DNA of 42,836 nt from Desulfocapsaceae bacterium (GTDB lineage Bacteria > Desulfobacterota > Desulfobulbia > Desulfobulbales > Desulfocapsaceae). Both the position numbers and the translations under genes were made by a program. The stretch is from contig JAQVER010000026.1 of assembly GCA_028697885.1 (NCBI GenBank), positions 1 to 42,836 on the forward strand, read 5' to 3'. This document shows positions 41,239-42,836 of the stretch, in pieces. Below the pieces are notes generated by a model. That model saw nothing but the letters and a program-made list of their open reading frames with translations. It did not search any database and was not told the DNA's origin. Numbering within the stretch: the stretch's first letter is position 1; each line of letters opens with the position of its first letter.

Positions 41239-41316
41239 TTTCGCGCAGAGAGGCGCAAAGACGCTGAGAAAAACTTTTTTTTATTCTTCTCAGCGTCTCC
41301 GCGTCTCTGCGCGAAA
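41239..41316. repeat. GC-rich inverted repeat (CGCAGAG family), copy 1
   Basis: About 30 bases at 41239-41270 (starting TTTCGCGCAGAG, ending ACGCTGAGAA) pair imperfectly with 41287-41316 (TTCTCAGCGT to CTGCGCGAAA) around a T-rich centre. A similar element is at 42382-42450. The rest of this 329-base gap (41217-41545) has one more hairpin, TCTCCC-TGC-GGGAGA at 41437-41451, and no gene. Confidence 0.8.
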
Positions 41317-41545
41317 AAAGTCTTACCAAAAAAATGGTTACTTGATTTTTTATGGTTAATTCCTGGCCTGAATTGAAAGATACTTCCCGATATCTCTCGA
41401 ATGAGAGGACTCGGCAAAAAATCGCGGAAGAGTCCCTCTCCCTGCGGGAGAAGGATTAAACTGAAAATACCTGTTAATCAGGATTTTTTGTAAATATTGA
41501 TGGGTAAACACTCAGAGACCGGGGCAGTCCGGTTGTGCCAATGAT

Positions 41546-42214
41546 ATGAAGAGGGAACAACAATCAACGTGCTTACGCTGCGGCGTCTGCTGCCAGAAAG
41601 GTGGTCCGGCCCTGCATGGTCAGGATTTGGCCTTGGTGCGCGGCGGACACTTACCCATGGCAAACCTGATAACCATCCGGCGCGGGGAGTTGGCCCACAA
41701 TCCTCTTTCCGGTATCATTGAACCGGTTCTCTCGGAGTTGGTAAAGATCCGGGGGACCGGCCAGGAGTGGTGCTGCTGGTATTATGAACCGGCGAGCAAG
41801 GGCTGTTCCATCTACGGAAATCGGCCTATGGCCTGTGGGGTATTGAAGTGCTGGCAGCCGGAGGAGACCCTTGCCATCGTTGGTCAGGATCTGCTCAGCC
41901 GCTTGGATATTCTGGAGGATAAGGACCCCCTCCGCCCCTTAGTAGTGGAGCATGAGCGATTATGCCCCTGTCCTGACATGGGTGATATTGAGAAAGCACT
42001 GAGCGAGCAGGCAGAGAAAATCTTGCCGTCACTTGAGGGTCGGGTCAATACCGATCTTGCCTTTCGGGACAGGGTGGTGAAAGGATTTAACCTGCCTCTG
42101 TCCCTCGAGCTGTTTCTCTTCGGCCGGCCACTTTTTCAACTGCTGCAACCTTTTGGAATAGCTGTTTCTGAATCTCCCCAGGGGCTGAAGTTGATACTTC
42201 GAAAAAAACTTTGA
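41546..42214 (+). CDS. YkgJ-like cysteine-cluster (Zn/Fe-chelating) protein
   Basis: This 222-residue cytoplasmic protein begins with CLRCGVCCQKGG (residues 9 to 20), the CxxCxxCC signature of the YkgJ/UPF0153 family. Further Cys follow in EWCCWYY near 75, KGCSIYGNRPMACGVLKCW near 85, and LCPCPDMG near 140, enough to bind a metal or Fe-S centre. The C-terminal half is unassigned. The start is 22 bases into a weakly marked leader. It sits between two GC-rich inverted repeats with no operon partner. Family function is not established. Confidence 0.82.
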   Translation: MKREQQSTCLRCGVCCQKGGPALHGQDLALVRGGHLPMANLITIRRGELAHNPLSGIIEPVLSELVKIRGTGQEWCCWYYEPASKGCSIYGNRPMACGVLKCWQPEETLAIVGQDLLSRLDILEDKDPLRPLVVEHERLCPCPDMGDIEKALSEQAEKILPSLEGRVNTDLAFRDRVVKGFNLPLSLELFLFGRPLFQLLQPFGIAVSESPQGLKLILRKKL

Positions 42215-42251
42215 GATAACATTGATGATCTTGCAAAAAGTCAAAAAGTTT

Positions 42252-42285
42252 GTCATCTCGAGCGCCAGCGAGATATTTTTCTTTT
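42252..42285 (+). terminator. Terminator-like dispersed hairpin after the YkgJ-like gene
   Basis: ATCTCG (42255-42260) and CGAGAT (42269-42274) flank an 8-base loop and are followed by a T-rich tract. The sequence GTCATCTCGAGCG resembles a repeat I have seen dispersed in many bacterial genomes. It may do both jobs. Confidence 0.5.
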
Positions 42286-42381
42286 TAAGCATCTGGAATT
42301 ATTGATATTTGTCACTGTTGTCGAAGTGGCATTAATCAGACATGAATTCATCCTTCAGAGTTATATGATAACAAAATATTT

Positions 42382-42450
42382 TCGCGCAGAGGCGCAGAGA
42401 CGCAGAGAAAAGATTCTTGTTTTTCTCCGCGTCTCTGCGCCTCTGCGCGA
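42382..42450. repeat. GC-rich inverted repeat (CGCAGAG family), copy 2
   Basis: TCGCGCAGAGGCGCAGAGAC at 42382-42401 pairs with GTCTCTGCGCCTCTGCGCGA at 42431-42450. Inner arms GCAGAGAAAA and TTTTCTCCGC extend the stem. It shows the same direct triplication of a CGCAGAGR unit as copy 1. It ends 57 bases before the CheB/CheR gene. Confidence 0.8.
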
Positions 42451-42507
42451 TGTCAAAGATCATGTTTGATTGAGAAATGGAATGACTGGAATCAGAGTGG
42501 AAAAGAT

Positions 42508-42836
42508 ATGAGCAAACGAAAAAAACAGGATATATCGGCAGAGTCCCCTGTACCCGAAACAGAACAGACGACCGCTTCAACAAAGGCTCTGTCAGGAGAA
42601 TCTTCACACGTCCCTGCCTCTGACAGTTTTCCCGTGGTCGGTATTGGCGCCTCGGCCGGGGGGCTGGAGGCCTTCGAGGCCTTCTTCTCCGCCATGCCTG
42701 ACGACGTAGAGCCCGGTATGGCCTTTGTCCTGGTGCAGCATCTGGCCCCTGAGTATAAGAGTATCCTTGTCGATCTGATCAGGCGCTATACCCAAATGCA
42801 GGTCTTTGAGGTCAAGGATGGGGTCGTGGTTCAACC
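42508..42836 (+). CDS. CheB/CheR-type chemotaxis hybrid protein, N-terminal part only
   Basis: The first 109 codons are present and the gene continues past the right edge. After a 36-residue Ser/Thr/Glu-rich leader comes a CheB methylesterase domain: FPVVGIGASAGGLEAFEAFF (catalytic Ser in GASAGG, about residues 37 to 52) and MAFVLVQHLAPEYKSILVDL (catalytic His in VQHLAP, about 72 to 77). The missing response-regulator domain at the N-terminus and the short spacer fit CheB-CheR-PAS fusions. Such proteins usually act in non-flagellar signalling rather than classic chemotaxis. The start has a weak GGAAAAG box. Confidence 0.8.
   Translation, partial: MSKRKKQDISAESPVPETEQTTASTKALSGESSHVPASDSFPVVGIGASAGGLEAFEAFFSAMPDDVEPGMAFVLVQHLAPEYKSILVDLIRRYTQMQVFEVKDGVVVQ

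Noticed and set aside
40461-41417. A 318-codon minus-strand frame that includes the copy 1 inverted repeat
   Set aside because: It is mostly antisense to the CoA-transferase-GNAT gene. The first part is a translation of the repeat, a known source of false proteins.
1-42836. CRISPR array or rRNA genes
   Set aside because: I saw no regularly spaced 25 to 40-base repeats with unique spacers and no rRNA sequence anywhere in the window.

Overview
The window looks like chromosomal DNA of an anaerobic Desulfobacterota bacterium, probably Desulfobulbales-like. I infer this from gene content and neighbourhood: an ilvB-ilvN-psd-pssA-asd/leuA block, cdaA-ybbR-glmM, a Rieske/cytochrome b pair, an ADP-forming acetyl-CoA synthetase, a likely UGA-encoded selenoprotein, and dispersed palindromic repeats of a kind I associate with this group. 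I could not run a search, so the taxonomy is an inference from remembered families.

Positions 1 to about 7610 are the right end of an integrated conjugative element. A long leftward operon carries F-type type IV secretion genes in the canonical order traA-traL-traE-traK-traB (traB runs off the left edge). They are preceded by an OmpA-like exported protein, an unknown protein, a sigma-70-like regulator, a small coiled-coil protein and an XRE regulator. A second XRE regulator is divergent, across an AT-rich intergenic region with repeated operator-like half-sites. A tyrosine integrase follows, and its stop codon abuts a 45-nt 3' fragment of tRNA-Pro(GGG) with its terminator. This marks the attachment site and the end of the element.

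Positions 7.6 to 11.5 kb are sparse. They hold a NemA-type old yellow enzyme, a stand-alone protein resembling the cytoplasmic loop of MotA, a PilZ protein facing it, a small acidic protein and tRNA-Gln(CTG). Positions 11.5 to 21 kb hold housekeeping genes: a MEMO-family protein, cysS, an AmpG permease, mutY with an intact Nudix box, and a two-gene envelope unit (DUF748/AsmA-like plus a small membrane protein). Positions 21 to 24.5 kb are the c-di-AMP/cell-wall operon cdaA-ybbR-glmM. Positions 24.5 to 27 kb run leftward as rsmD-coaD-Rieske-cytochrome b. Positions 27.1 to 32 kb run leftward as ilvB-ilvN-psd-pssA-asd, linking branched-chain amino acid, phosphatidylethanolamine and aspartate-family synthesis. 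leuA follows on the opposite strand.

Positions 34.6 to 41.2 kb are the most interesting part of the chromosome side. Next to a cupin lies an 85-residue thioredoxin/glutaredoxin-fold protein whose CxxC motif appears to be UxxC, with an in-frame UGA. A normal gene caller would truncate it to 69 codons. Downstream is an acetyl-CoA module: an AcuC-like deacetylase, an AcuB-like CBS/ACT protein, a fused ADP-forming acetyl-CoA synthetase with its active-site His, and a CoA-transferase fused to a GNAT acetyltransferase. This suggests acetate/acetyl-CoA interconversion coupled to protein acetylation control. The right end has a YkgJ-like cysteine-cluster protein between two copies of a GC-rich inverted repeat, and the start of a CheB/CheR-type hybrid protein cut by the window edge.
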